Assembly (NCBI GenBank): GCA_023255445.1
Contig: JALRIL010000040.1
Location: forward strand, 1-32,329
Source of the DNA: Limnohabitans sp.
GTDB taxonomy: Bacteria > Pseudomonadota > Gammaproteobacteria > Burkholderiales > Burkholderiaceae_C
DNA: 32,329 nt
Reading direction: 5' to 3'
Shown here: positions 17,215 through 26,384 of the stretch, in pieces
Numbering within the stretch: the first letter of the stretch is position 1
Layout: every line of letters starts with the position of its first letter
The notes under the pieces: generated by a model
Seen by the model: only the letters and a program-made list of their open reading frames with translations
The model's database searches: none
Told to the model about the DNA's origin: nothing
Translations under genes and position numbers: made by a program

Positions 17215-18345
17215 ATGAAACACAGTCAAAAAATTGCATCCGTTCTGACGGTGGCCGCGCTGACTTTGCTCAGCGGTTGCGCCACATCCACTCAAAACGC
17301 AACCACATCAAGTGCAGCGCAGCGATCATTCTTTTATGTCGGCGGCTCTTACACAGGGCCGGCCGGCAAAGAAATCATGCAAGGTCAGATGTATGTTGAA
17401 AAGTGGATGCCGCGCGAGGTCAAGCAACCTTACCCTCTGGTCTTGATCCATGGTGCCGCACAGACCGCCACCAATTGGATGATGACCCCGGACGGTCGCA
17501 CAGGTTGGGCAGACTATTTTCTCGGTCAGGGCTATGTGGTGTACATGGTGGATCAGCCTGCGCGTGGCCGGTCTGCATGGCATCCTGATGTGAACGGCAA
17601 GCTGCGTATGTACACAGCACCCCAGCTTGAAACCTTGTTCACTGCTGCTGCCCAGTTGGGCAAATGGCCTCAAGCGAAATTGCACACGCAATGGCCGGGC
17701 ACGGGACGAATGGGTGATCCGGTTTTTGATGCTTTCTATGCCACCCAAGTGGAATCGCTGGCCAGCGATGTTGAAACACAAAAGCTGGCTCAGAACGCAG
17801 GCGCGGCCTTGCTCGACAAGATTGGCCCCGCAGTCCTGTTGACTCACTCCCAGTCGGGTCTGCTGGGCTGGGTGATTGCTGAAAGCCGTCCTAAGCTGGT
17901 CAAAGGTATTGTGGCTGTTGAGCCTTCGGGCCCTCCTTTCCACAATAGCTCGCCCACCAATCCCAAAGCAAGGGCTTGGGGCGTGACGGACATTCCTGTG
18001 GCGTATGAGCCTGCCGTGACAGATCCCTCGCAAATCAAGACCAGCGTTCAGTCTGCACCTGATGCGAAAGACCTGATTGCGTGCACCTTGCAGGCTGAGC
18101 CGGCACGAAAGTTGGTGAATTTCCAAAACATTCCTGTGCTGGTCACCGTTTCGGAAAGCTCTTACCACGCACCGTATGACCACTGTACGGCCAGCTATCT
18201 GCGTCAGGCTGGAGTGCCTGTGGATTTCATCCGTATGCAGGATCGCGGTTTGCATGGCAACGGCCACATGTCCATGCTGGAAAAAAACAACTTGCAAGTT
18301 GCAGCCTTCCTGCATGACTGGGTTCGCAGTCACGTGAAGCAGTAA
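17215..18345 (+). CDS. Exported lipoprotein alpha/beta-hydrolase (esterase-like)
   Basis: Lipobox LLSGC; LVLIHGAAQTATNW oxyanion region; nucleophile elbow THSQSG; late His in LHGNGHM. Confidence 0.82.
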   Translation: MKHSQKIASVLTVAALTLLSGCATSTQNATTSSAAQRSFFYVGGSYTGPAGKEIMQGQMYVEKWMPREVKQPYPLVLIHGAAQTATNWMMTPDGRTGWADYFLGQGYVVYMVDQPARGRSAWHPDVNGKLRMYTAPQLETLFTAAAQLGKWPQAKLHTQWPGTGRMGDPVFDAFYATQVESLASDVETQKLAQNAGAALLDKIGPAVLLTHSQSGLLGWVIAESRPKLVKGIVAVEPSGPPFHNSSPTNPKARAWGVTDIPVAYEPAVTDPSQIKTSVQSAPDAKDLIACTLQAEPARKLVNFQNIPVLVTVSESSYHAPYDHCTASYLRQAGVPVDFIRMQDRGLHGNGHMSMLEKNNLQVAAFLHDWVRSHVKQ

Positions 18346-18389
18346 TTCATAGACCCCCGCCGCCGATTTTTTGATTTGGAAGTACACCC

Positions 18390-19571
18390 ATGAGACCGCT
18401 AGAAGGCATTACCGTTGTCACTTTGGAGCACGCGATAGCTGCGCCTTTTGCCACACGTCAACTGGCTGATCTGGGTGCCCGAGTGATCAAGATCGAGCGC
18501 CCAGGCGTGGGTGATTTCGCGAGGGGATACGACACGCGCGTGCGAGGCATTGCCTCGCACTTTGTGTGGACCAACCGCAGCAAGGAAAGCCTGACGCTGG
18601 ATGTCAAACATCCTGAAGCGCAGGCGATCCTTTCGCGCATCATCGAAGAAGATGCCGATGTCCTGGTGCAAAACCTGGCGCCCGGAGCGGCAGCACGTCT
18701 GGGGTTGTCCTACGAAGTCTTGAGCAAGGCCAAGCCGGGCATCATCGTTTGTGATATTTCCGGCTATGGGGACAGCGGTCCCTACAGGGATAAAAAAGCT
18801 TATGACCTGTTGATTCAAAGCGAGTCAGGGTTCGTGTCGGTCACGGGGACGGCAGAGACGCCCTCCAAGGCCGGGCCCTCCATCGCCGACATTGCAGCGG
18901 GCATGTACGCTTACACCAACATCCTCGCAGCCTTGCTGCACCGTGAGAAAACTGGTGAAGGGCAGCACATCGATGTGTCCATGCTGGAGTCGCTGACTGA
19001 GTGGATGGGCTACCCGCTTTATTACAGCTTCGAAGGTGCAGAGCCGCCCAAGCGCACGGGTGCAAGCCATGCCACGATTTATCCCTACGGTCCATTCCCG
19101 TCTGGTGACGGAAAAACGGTGATGCTGGGCCTTCAAAACGAGCGCGAATGGAAAGCGTTCTGCGAACGCGTCTTGCTGCAGCCGCAATTGGCTGCAGACG
19201 AGCGCTATGCGAGCAATCCCAAGCGCGTGGCCAACCGCTCGGAACTGTATGAAATCATTGTCCAGGCGTTCAGCACCCTCACGGCGGCTGAGGCGGTCCA
19301 GCGTCTTGAAGACGCGCAGATCGCCAATGCCCAGGTCAACACCATGGGTGAAGTCTGGAACCACCCTCAGTTGAAAGCGCGTGGACGTTGGACGGAGGTG
19401 GACACTTCGGTGGGCAAGGTGCCTGCCTTGCTGCCGCCCGGTTCCTGGAGCAAAGGCGCGCCGCGCATGGATGCTGTGCCGTCGTTGGGTCAGCATACCG
19501 ACACGATTCTTGAGCATTTGGGCTACAGCGCCGAACAAATCCAGGCGCTTCGCTCTGAGGGCGCGGTGTGA
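18390..19571 (+). CDS. CaiB/BaiF (family III) CoA-transferase
   Basis: MRPLEGITVVTLEHAIAAPFATRQLADLGARVIKIERPGVGDFARGYD...NRSKESLTLDVKHPEA...GPYRDKKAYDLLIQSESG (catalytic Asp in AYD). Confidence 0.95.
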   Translation: MRPLEGITVVTLEHAIAAPFATRQLADLGARVIKIERPGVGDFARGYDTRVRGIASHFVWTNRSKESLTLDVKHPEAQAILSRIIEEDADVLVQNLAPGAAARLGLSYEVLSKAKPGIIVCDISGYGDSGPYRDKKAYDLLIQSESGFVSVTGTAETPSKAGPSIADIAAGMYAYTNILAALLHREKTGEGQHIDVSMLESLTEWMGYPLYYSFEGAEPPKRTGASHATIYPYGPFPSGDGKTVMLGLQNEREWKAFCERVLLQPQLAADERYASNPKRVANRSELYEIIVQAFSTLTAAEAVQRLEDAQIANAQVNTMGEVWNHPQLKARGRWTEVDTSVGKVPALLPPGSWSKGAPRMDAVPSLGQHTDTILEHLGYSAEQIQALRSEGAV

Positions 19572-20389
19572 TGCCCACCACGTATCTGTTTGTGCCGGGC
19601 AGCCGTCCAGACCGTTTTGACAAAGCGCTTGCGGGTGGCGCAGACAGGGTCATCGTCGATCTGGAGGACGCTGTGGCGCCGGCAGACAAGACCAGGGCTC
19701 GGCAAGCGCTGGGCAGCTGGTTGGCTCGTTTGAGTGACGACGTTCGCGCCAGTCTGGTGGTTCGCATCAACGATGCATCCAGCCCCTGGTTTGCAGAAGA
19801 CCTGCAGTGGCTGCAAGGCCATCCAGTTCACGAAGTGATGCTGTCCAAATGTGAGTCGTCAGCACACATTGCCTGTGTTCACGAGCGCATGCCATCGGAC
19901 GGCAAGGTGCTGCCATTGATCGAAACAGTTCGCGGCGTCCTGGCCCTGAACGACATCGCCAAGTCGCCCCAGGTGTCACGCCTGGCGTTTGGATCGATTG
20001 ATTACATGCACGATCTGGATGTGCCGGAAACGGGTTTTGCGGTGGACGCCGCAGCGCTGTCGATAGCCATGGCTTCTCGCGCCGCAGAATTGCCGCCCCC
20101 TGTTGCGGGGGTGACGACTGAACTGGATGCGCAATGCGTCAAAACGGACATGGCGCATGCCCGGTCCCTGGGCTTTGGCGCGAAGATGTGCATCCATCCC
20201 ACGCAGGTCAAGGCGGTACGCGAGGCGCTGATGCCGTCATTGCAGGCACAAGCCTGGGCGGCTCGAATACTCGAAGCCTGGCACTCCTCAAACGGTGCCG
20301 GTGCGATCCAGGTCGACGGAAAGATGGTCGACAAACCCGTTGTTTTGAGGGCGCAACGCATTCTCGATGCGGCTGGCGTCCAGTCTTGA
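19571..20389 (+). CDS. HpcH/HpaI aldolase / citrate lyase beta (CitE)-like protein; candidate citramalyl-CoA lyase
   Basis: TYLFVPGSRPDRFDKALAGGADRVIVDLEDAVAPADKTRAR; LPLIETVRGV; GFGAKMCIHPTQVKAVREAL. Confidence 0.93.
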   Translation: MPTTYLFVPGSRPDRFDKALAGGADRVIVDLEDAVAPADKTRARQALGSWLARLSDDVRASLVVRINDASSPWFAEDLQWLQGHPVHEVMLSKCESSAHIACVHERMPSDGKVLPLIETVRGVLALNDIAKSPQVSRLAFGSIDYMHDLDVPETGFAVDAAALSIAMASRAAELPPPVAGVTTELDAQCVKTDMAHARSLGFGAKMCIHPTQVKAVREALMPSLQAQAWAARILEAWHSSNGAGAIQVDGKMVDKPVVLRAQRILDAAGVQS

Positions 20390-20419
20390 AATTCACTCAT
20401 CCAAGGAACAGGAGTTCAC

Positions 20420-21772
20420 ATGGCTGCCACCATCATTGATTCACGCATCTTCGGCGACATATTCAGCGATGCTCGCATGCGTCAGGTCTGGTCCGACGAG
20501 AATCGCACCGCCAAATACCTTGATATCGAGCGCGCACTGGCCAAGGTGCAGGGCGAGCTGGGCCTGATTCCTCAAGAAGCGGCCGACGAGATTGTCAAAA
20601 ACTGCGAGCTGTCCATGATCGACTGGGACAAGCTCAAGGCCAAGACCGAACAGATCGGTTATCCCATCATTGCGGTGGTCAACCAGATCAACGCCAACTG
20701 CCGTGACCGCCTGGGCGAGTACTGCCACTGGGGCGCCACCACCCAGGACATCACCGACACCGCGATGATCCTGCAGATGCGCGAGGGCCTGGCTTTGGTC
20801 GAGCAGGACCTGGCCGACATCTCGGACGCGCTGGCTGTGCTGGCCAAAAAATACCGCGACACGCCGATCATTGGCCGCTCGAACCTGCAGCAGGCCACGC
20901 CTATCACCTTCGGCTACAAGATGGCCAGCATCCTGGCCGGCATCGAGCGCCACCGCGAACGCCTGCAGCAGCTCAAGCCCCGCGTGTTGATGGGTGAGTT
21001 CGGCGGTGCTTCTGGCACGCTGTCCTCGCTGGAAAAAGGCGCCATGGAAACCCAGGCCGCACTGATGAAAGAGTTGGGTCTGGCACAACCGCTGATCTCG
21101 TGGCACACGGTGCGCGACACGGTGGCCGAAGTCGGCGCCTTCCTCGGTCTGGTGGGCGGCTCGCTGGGCAAGATCGCGATGGACGTGAAGCTGCTGATGC
21201 AGACCGAAGTGGGCGAGGTGTTCGAGCCCTTTGCGCCCGGCCGCGGCTCCTCGTCGACCATGCCGCAGAAGCGCAACCCGATTTCCTGCCTCTACATTCA
21301 CGCCAACATTTCGGTGGCGCGCCAGCACGCCGCCGCGCTGATGGACGCGATGGTCGCCGACCACGAACGCTCGACCGGCCCCTGGGAGATCGAGTGGGTG
21401 TCGGTGCCCGAAATTTTCTGCCTGATTTCGGGCGCGCTCAAGCAGACCAAGTTTGTGCTGCAGGGCCTGGAGGTCGACGCCGACCGCATGCGCGCCAACA
21501 TGGACATGACCAACGGCCTGGTGATGTCCGAGGCGGTGATGATGGGGCTGGGCACCTACCTGGGCCGCGAATATGCGCACGACCTGGTCTACGACCTGTG
21601 CCGCCAGGCGCTCAAGGAAAACCGCCCGCTGATCGACATCCTGGAGGCGCACCCCGAAATCAACAAGCACGTGGACCGTGCCCAGCTGGAATACCTGTGC
21701 AACCCGGTGCACCACGTCGGCCAGGCCGGTGTGATGGTCGACCAGGTGCTGGCTGCCCGTAAGGGGGCCTGA
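20420..21772 (+). CDS. Fumarase/aspartase-superfamily lyase (CMLE / adenylosuccinate lyase-like)
   Basis: GEYCHWGATTQDITDTAMILQMREGL; RSNLQQATPITFGYKMA; APGRGSSSTMPQKRNPISC superfamily signature. Confidence 0.9.
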   Translation: MAATIIDSRIFGDIFSDARMRQVWSDENRTAKYLDIERALAKVQGELGLIPQEAADEIVKNCELSMIDWDKLKAKTEQIGYPIIAVVNQINANCRDRLGEYCHWGATTQDITDTAMILQMREGLALVEQDLADISDALAVLAKKYRDTPIIGRSNLQQATPITFGYKMASILAGIERHRERLQQLKPRVLMGEFGGASGTLSSLEKGAMETQAALMKELGLAQPLISWHTVRDTVAEVGAFLGLVGGSLGKIAMDVKLLMQTEVGEVFEPFAPGRGSSSTMPQKRNPISCLYIHANISVARQHAAALMDAMVADHERSTGPWEIEWVSVPEIFCLISGALKQTKFVLQGLEVDADRMRANMDMTNGLVMSEAVMMGLGTYLGREYAHDLVYDLCRQALKENRPLIDILEAHPEINKHVDRAQLEYLCNPVHHVGQAGVMVDQVLAARKGA

Positions 21773-21775
21773 GGT

Positions 21776-23185
21776 ATGGTTGATGTGCTGGTGATTGGTG
21801 GTGGCAACGCGGCTTTGTGCGCCGCCTTGACCGCCCGTGAGGCGGGTGCCTCGGTCATGGTGCTCGAAGCGGCACCCAAACTGTGGCGCGGTGGCAATTC
21901 GGCTCACACCCGCAACCTGCGATGTATGCACGAGGCACCCCAGGACGTGCTGGTTGACGCTTATCCGGAAGAAGAGTTCTGGCAGGATCTGCTCAAAGTC
22001 ACAGGTGGGTTGACTAATGAAAAACTGGCCCGGCTGGTGATTCGGGACTCCAGCGTCTGTCGTCCCTGGATGCGCAGCCACGGTGTGCATTTCCAGCCGT
22101 CGCTATCGGGTGCGCTCCACACGGCGCGCACCAATGCGTTTTTTATGGGCGGTGGCAAGGCCTTGATCAACGCCTATTACCGCAGCGCCGAGCGTCTGGG
22201 CATCGAGATTCGCTACGAATCCCCTGTGGAACGGCTGGAGATTCAAAACGGTCAGTTTGTGGCCGCGCACGTGGGCAATGAACGGATCACTGCACGCAGC
22301 TGTGTGTTGGCAGCTGGCGGTTTCGAGTCCAACCGCGATTGGCTGCGCGAAGCCTGGGGTGTGAACGAGCGTGGTGAAAGCCCATCGGACAACTTCCTGA
22401 TTCGCGGCACCCGCTTCAACCAGGGCGTGCTCCTGCGCCATTTGCTGCAGGACCACGGTGCTGATGCCATTGGCGACCCGACGCAGGCCCACATGGTGGC
22501 GATTGACGCGCGTGCCCCCCTTTATGACGGTGGCATCTGCACCCGCATCGACTGTGTGTCGCTGGGGGTGGTGGTCAACAGCGAAGCGAAGCGTTTTTAT
22601 GACGAGGGCGAGGACTTTTGGCCCAAGCGCTACGCCATCTGGGGACGGCTGGTGGCCCAGCAGCCTGGCCAGATCGGTTATTCCATCATCGACGCCAAGG
22701 CCATCGGCCGCTTCATGCCACCGGTGTTTCCAGGCGTCAAGGCAGACACTTTGCCCGACCTGGCCCGTCAACTCGGGCTGGACGAATCCACCTTCATGCA
22801 AACGCTCAACGACTACAACCAGGCTTGCCGTCCAGGCACGTTTGACCACACCGCGCTCGATGATTGCCACACCGAGGGTGTTGCGCCAGCCAAAACACAT
22901 TGGGCGCGTCCGATCGATACTGCACCGTTCTACGCCTATGCGCTGCGACCGGGCGTCACCTTTACCTATCTGGGTTTGAAAACAGATGAAACAGCTGCGG
23001 TCAGATTTGCCGATGTGCCCAGTCCCAACTTGTATGTGGCTGGAGAAATGATGGCCGGTAACGTGCTCGGAAAAGGCTACACAGCCGGTGTTGGCATGTC
23101 GATCGGCACCACGTTCGGTCGTCTCGCAGGCGCCGAAGCAGCCCGTGCGGCCTTGAAGCAGGGGGAGCACCATGCAGCAGCTTGA
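21776..23185 (+). CDS. tcuA: FAD-dependent tricarballylate dehydrogenase TcuA
   Basis: [49 protein letters not shown]-terminal [33 protein letters not shown]; paired with tcuB. Confidence 0.9.
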   Translation: MVDVLVIGGGNAALCAALTAREAGASVMVLEAAPKLWRGGNSAHTRNLRCMHEAPQDVLVDAYPEEEFWQDLLKVTGGLTNEKLARLVIRDSSVCRPWMRSHGVHFQPSLSGALHTARTNAFFMGGGKALINAYYRSAERLGIEIRYESPVERLEIQNGQFVAAHVGNERITARSCVLAAGGFESNRDWLREAWGVNERGESPSDNFLIRGTRFNQGVLLRHLLQDHGADAIGDPTQAHMVAIDARAPLYDGGICTRIDCVSLGVVVNSEAKRFYDEGEDFWPKRYAIWGRLVAQQPGQIGYSIIDAKAIGRFMPPVFPGVKADTLPDLARQLGLDESTFMQTLNDYNQACRPGTFDHTALDDCHTEGVAPAKTHWARPIDTAPFYAYALRPGVTFTYLGLKTDETAAVRFADVPSPNLYVAGEMMAGNVLGKGYTAGVGMSIGTTFGRLAGAEAARAALKQGEHHAAA

Positions 23186-24344
23186 GACCTTGATCGAGGA
23201 CGCAAAGCAATTGGCTTCAGGCGCGTTGGGCGCTTCGCAAGCTACCGATGAAGTGGCACGCCAGTTGGCCATATGCAATGCCTGTCGCTACTGTGAAGGC
23301 TTTTGTGCCGTGTTCCCCGCGATGACGCGCAGGCTGGAGTTCAAGCCTGCCGACATCCACTACATGGCCAACCTTTGTCATAACTGCGGTGCCTGTTTGC
23401 ATGCCTGTCAATATGCGCCGCCGCATGAGTTTGCAGTCAATGTGCCGCAGGCGATGGCAGCCGTGCGCGGCGAGACCTATGTGTCCTATGCCTGGCCCTC
23501 GGCGATGGGACAACTCTACAAACGCAATGGCTTGACCGTCGCGCTGGCGCTGGCATTCGGCCTGGCCTTGTTTCTGGTGTTGGCCTTGGCCAGCAATGGC
23601 ACGCTTTGGGGCGGCCATGGGCAGGGTAACTTCTACAATGTGTTTCCGCACAATTTCCTGGTCCTGATGTTTGCGCCCGTATTTTTGTGGATGGCGTTGG
23701 CCTTGGCTGTGGGGGTGATGCGCTTCATGCGCGATGTCTCACCCGCCACAACGGCGGTCCGTGCCGAGGTGCGTGATGTGATGGAGGCGACCCACAATGT
23801 CATGACCCTCAAATACCTCGATGGCGGACATGGCGAAGGGTGTCACAACGAGGATGATGCCTACACGCTGTCACGCCGACGCGCACACCATCTGACCTTT
23901 TACGGCTTCATGTTGTGCTTTGCGGCGACCAGCCTGGCAACCATTTATCACTACGCATTCGGTTGGGAGGCTCCATATGACCTGCCTAGCGTACCCAAGT
24001 TGCTGGGTGTCCTGGGGGGTGTGAGTTTGTTGCTGGGGTCTGCGGGCTTGTTCCGACTGAAATGGTCTCGACACCCCCAGCATGGCGATGCCTCGCAGAA
24101 ACCCATGGATTACGGATTCATTGCCCTGCTTTTCCTGACCAGTGCCACAGGATTGGCACTGTGGCTGGGCCGCGGCTCGGATGCGTTGGCCTTGTTGCTC
24201 GCGCTGCATCTGGGCGTGGTGATGGCGCTTTTCCTGACCATGCCCTATGGAAAGTTTGCGCACGGTATTTACCGCAGTGCTGCTTTGTTGCGGTTTGCTG
24301 TCGAAAAGCGTCAGCCCAGCACTTTGGCACTGGGTGATGAGTAA
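23172..24344 (+). CDS. tcuB: Tricarballylate utilization 4Fe-4S/membrane protein TcuB (CobZ/CitB-like)
   Basis: [17 protein letters not shown] and [25 protein letters not shown] Fe-S motifs followed by a multi-TM region; overlaps tcuA by 14 nt. Confidence 0.92.
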   Translation: MQQLETLIEDAKQLASGALGASQATDEVARQLAICNACRYCEGFCAVFPAMTRRLEFKPADIHYMANLCHNCGACLHACQYAPPHEFAVNVPQAMAAVRGETYVSYAWPSAMGQLYKRNGLTVALALAFGLALFLVLALASNGTLWGGHGQGNFYNVFPHNFLVLMFAPVFLWMALALAVGVMRFMRDVSPATTAVRAEVRDVMEATHNVMTLKYLDGGHGEGCHNEDDAYTLSRRRAHHLTFYGFMLCFAATSLATIYHYAFGWEAPYDLPSVPKLLGVLGGVSLLLGSAGLFRLKWSRHPQHGDASQKPMDYGFIALLFLTSATGLALWLGRGSDALALLLALHLGVVMALFLTMPYGKFAHGIYRSAALLRFAVEKRQPSTLALGDE

Positions 24345-24353
24345 GGCTGGAAA

Positions 24354-26384
24354 ATGAAATTGTCTGTTCCTTGTGTATTGATGCGCGCAGGCACTTCGCG
24401 CGGCCCTTTTTTTCTGCGTGAATGGTTGCCTGAGGGCAATGAGGCGCGTGATCAGGCTTTGATCGGTGCGATCGGTGCTTCTGATCCTTTGCAACTCGAC
24501 GGACTGGGCGGGGGCAGCACGCTCAACAGCAAGGTGGCGATTGTGTCCCTTTCTTCGCAGCCCGACTGCGATCTGGACTATCTGTTTGCTCAGGTGGGGG
24601 TGGGGCATCGTTCGGTCGATACGCGACCCAATTGCGGCAACATGCTCTCGGGCGTTGCACCGTTCGCCATCGAGCAGGGCTTGATTCCCGCGCAGGATGG
24701 TCGAACCACAGTGCGTATTTTTAACGTCAACACGGGCTCCAAAATCGAAGCCACAGTGTGCACACCTGGCAGCAAGGTCACCTACGACGGCGACGCGCGT
24801 ATCGATGGCGTGGCGGGTACAGCAGCACCGGTCTTGCTTAATTTTCTTGACGCCTGGGGCGCAGTCACAGGCCAGCTGTTTCCGACTGGCAATCGTATTG
24901 ACACCATTGACGGTGTCGAGGTGACGTGTATTGATGCGGCCATGCCCCTGATGATGATTCGTGCCTCCGATATGGGACTCACCGGTCGCGAGCGCCCTGC
25001 CGAACTCGATGCGAACGCGGCGTTTCTCGTTCGCCTCGAGTCGCTGCGCCTGAAGGCAGGCCACTTGATGGGTCTTGGCGATGTTTCGGGAAGTGTGGTT
25101 CCCAAGCCGGTTTTGGTGAGCGAAGGTGACACCCCCAACAGCATCACGTCCAGGTATTTCACCCCGCACAAATGCCATGCATCCCATGCGGTGACGGGTG
25201 CGATTGGTGTGTGCACAGCATTTGCCTTGCCCGGAACTGTGGCCAGTGGCATCTTGCGCACCCCCGGTAGACATCCGTTGGTGGTCTTGCACCCAGCAGG
25301 TCAAATTGATGTCGAGGTGGATTTGCAAGGCGAAGGCGCCGAGGCCACCGTCCAAAGTGCGGCCCTGGTCCGTACGGTGCGCAAGATCATGCAAGGCACC
25401 TTGCATCTGCCTTCGTATGTTTTTCCCTCAGCGCCTGTCCGGCCCGAAAAAACAAGCGAGATGCCGGATGTTCGGGTCTTTCCTCGCCGTGAGGTCAAGG
25501 TGATAGTGCCTACCAGTGCAGGCGGCGGCAACGACACCATGGCCCGAATACTGACCCGCAAACTGGGTCCGTTGCTCGGACAGTCCGTGGTGGTTGACAA
25601 CCGCGCAGGGGCCAACGGCAGCATTGCCAGTGAGTTCGTTGCAGCGGCTGAACCCGATGGGCACACCTTGATGTTTGGCTACATTGCAACGCATGGCATC
25701 AACCCGGCTTTGCAGAAGCTTCGCTACGATCCGCTGTCTGACTTTGCGCCCATTGGCCTGATTGGTTACTCACCAACGCTTTTGGTGGTGCCTTCCGCAC
25801 TGGAGGTCAACAGTGTGCAAGAGCTGCTGAGGCTGCTGCACACCTCGCCAGGAAAGATGAGCTACGCTTCAGCGGGCGAGGGGACGGTTCCGCATTTCGC
25901 GGCCGAATTGTTCAAGCTGCAAACAGGGACCAGCTTGAACAAGGTCGACTTTTCAGGCGCTGCGCCAGCCATTGCGGATGTCGCCAATGCCAAAGTGCAG
26001 GTGATGTTCCCCAGTTTGTTCACGGCCATTCCCTACCTGCGAAGTGGCAAATTGAAAGCGCTTGCCGTGGCCGGAAACGCGAGGCTGGCCGCCTTCCCGG
26101 ATTTGCCGACACTGGCCGAAGAAGGGGTGCCGGGCGTCGAGATGACGCAGTGGTATGCCTTGTTTGCTCCGGCCAAAACACCCTCTTCAGTGGTGCGCGA
26201 GCTTAACCACTCCCTCAACGAGGTGTTGAAAGATCCTGAGATCGTTGCGCGCATGCAAGCCGACGGTGCTCAGGTGGAAGCATCAACGCCAGGTCAGTTG
26301 CATGACCTGTTGATCTCGGAAAACGAGCGTTGGCGTCAGGTGGTTCAGCATGCAGGGCTTCGTGTCAACGCCCACGAGGACTGA
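24354..26384 (+). CDS. Fusion protein: PrpF-family (aconitate isomerase / 4-oxalomesaconate tautomerase-like) domain (aa ~1-358) + Bug/TctC solute-binding domain (aa ~379-676), no signal peptide
   Basis: PrpF: CVLMRAGTSRGPFF, LGGGSTLNSKVAIVS, RPNCGNMLSGVAPFAIE, PHKCHASHAVTGAIG. Bug: REVKVIVPTSAGGGNDTMARILTRKLGPLLGQSVVVDNRAGANGSIASEFVAAAEPDGHTLMFGYIATHGINPAL...PDLPTLAEEGVPGVEMTQWYALFAPAKTP. Confidence 0.93.
   Translation: MKLSVPCVLMRAGTSRGPFFLREWLPEGNEARDQALIGAIGASDPLQLDGLGGGSTLNSKVAIVSLSSQPDCDLDYLFAQVGVGHRSVDTRPNCGNMLSGVAPFAIEQGLIPAQDGRTTVRIFNVNTGSKIEATVCTPGSKVTYDGDARIDGVAGTAAPVLLNFLDAWGAVTGQLFPTGNRIDTIDGVEVTCIDAAMPLMMIRASDMGLTGRERPAELDANAAFLVRLESLRLKAGHLMGLGDVSGSVVPKPVLVSEGDTPNSITSRYFTPHKCHASHAVTGAIGVCTAFALPGTVASGILRTPGRHPLVVLHPAGQIDVEVDLQGEGAEATVQSAALVRTVRKIMQGTLHLPSYVFPSAPVRPEKTSEMPDVRVFPRREVKVIVPTSAGGGNDTMARILTRKLGPLLGQSVVVDNRAGANGSIASEFVAAAEPDGHTLMFGYIATHGINPALQKLRYDPLSDFAPIGLIGYSPTLLVVPSALEVNSVQELLRLLHTSPGKMSYASAGEGTVPHFAAELFKLQTGTSLNKVDFSGAAPAIADVANAKVQVMFPSLFTAIPYLRSGKLKALAVAGNARLAAFPDLPTLAEEGVPGVEMTQWYALFAPAKTPSSVVRELNHSLNEVLKDPEIVARMQADGAQVEASTPGQLHDLLISENERWRQVVQHAGLRVNAHED

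Noticed and set aside
20420-21772. Calling the lyase purB or pcaB
   Set aside because: Superfamily signature alone cannot assign substrate, and the neighbourhood lacks purine or protocatechuate genes.
20441-22090. 549-aa minus-strand ORF opposite the lyase/tcuA genes
   Set aside because: Antisense shadow of strongly coding GC-biased genes; low-complexity His/Val/Gln/Arg content.
23871-25406. 511-aa minus-strand ORF opposite tcuB/prpF-bug
   Set aside because: Antisense shadow; no recognisable domain, and the plus strand has clear families.
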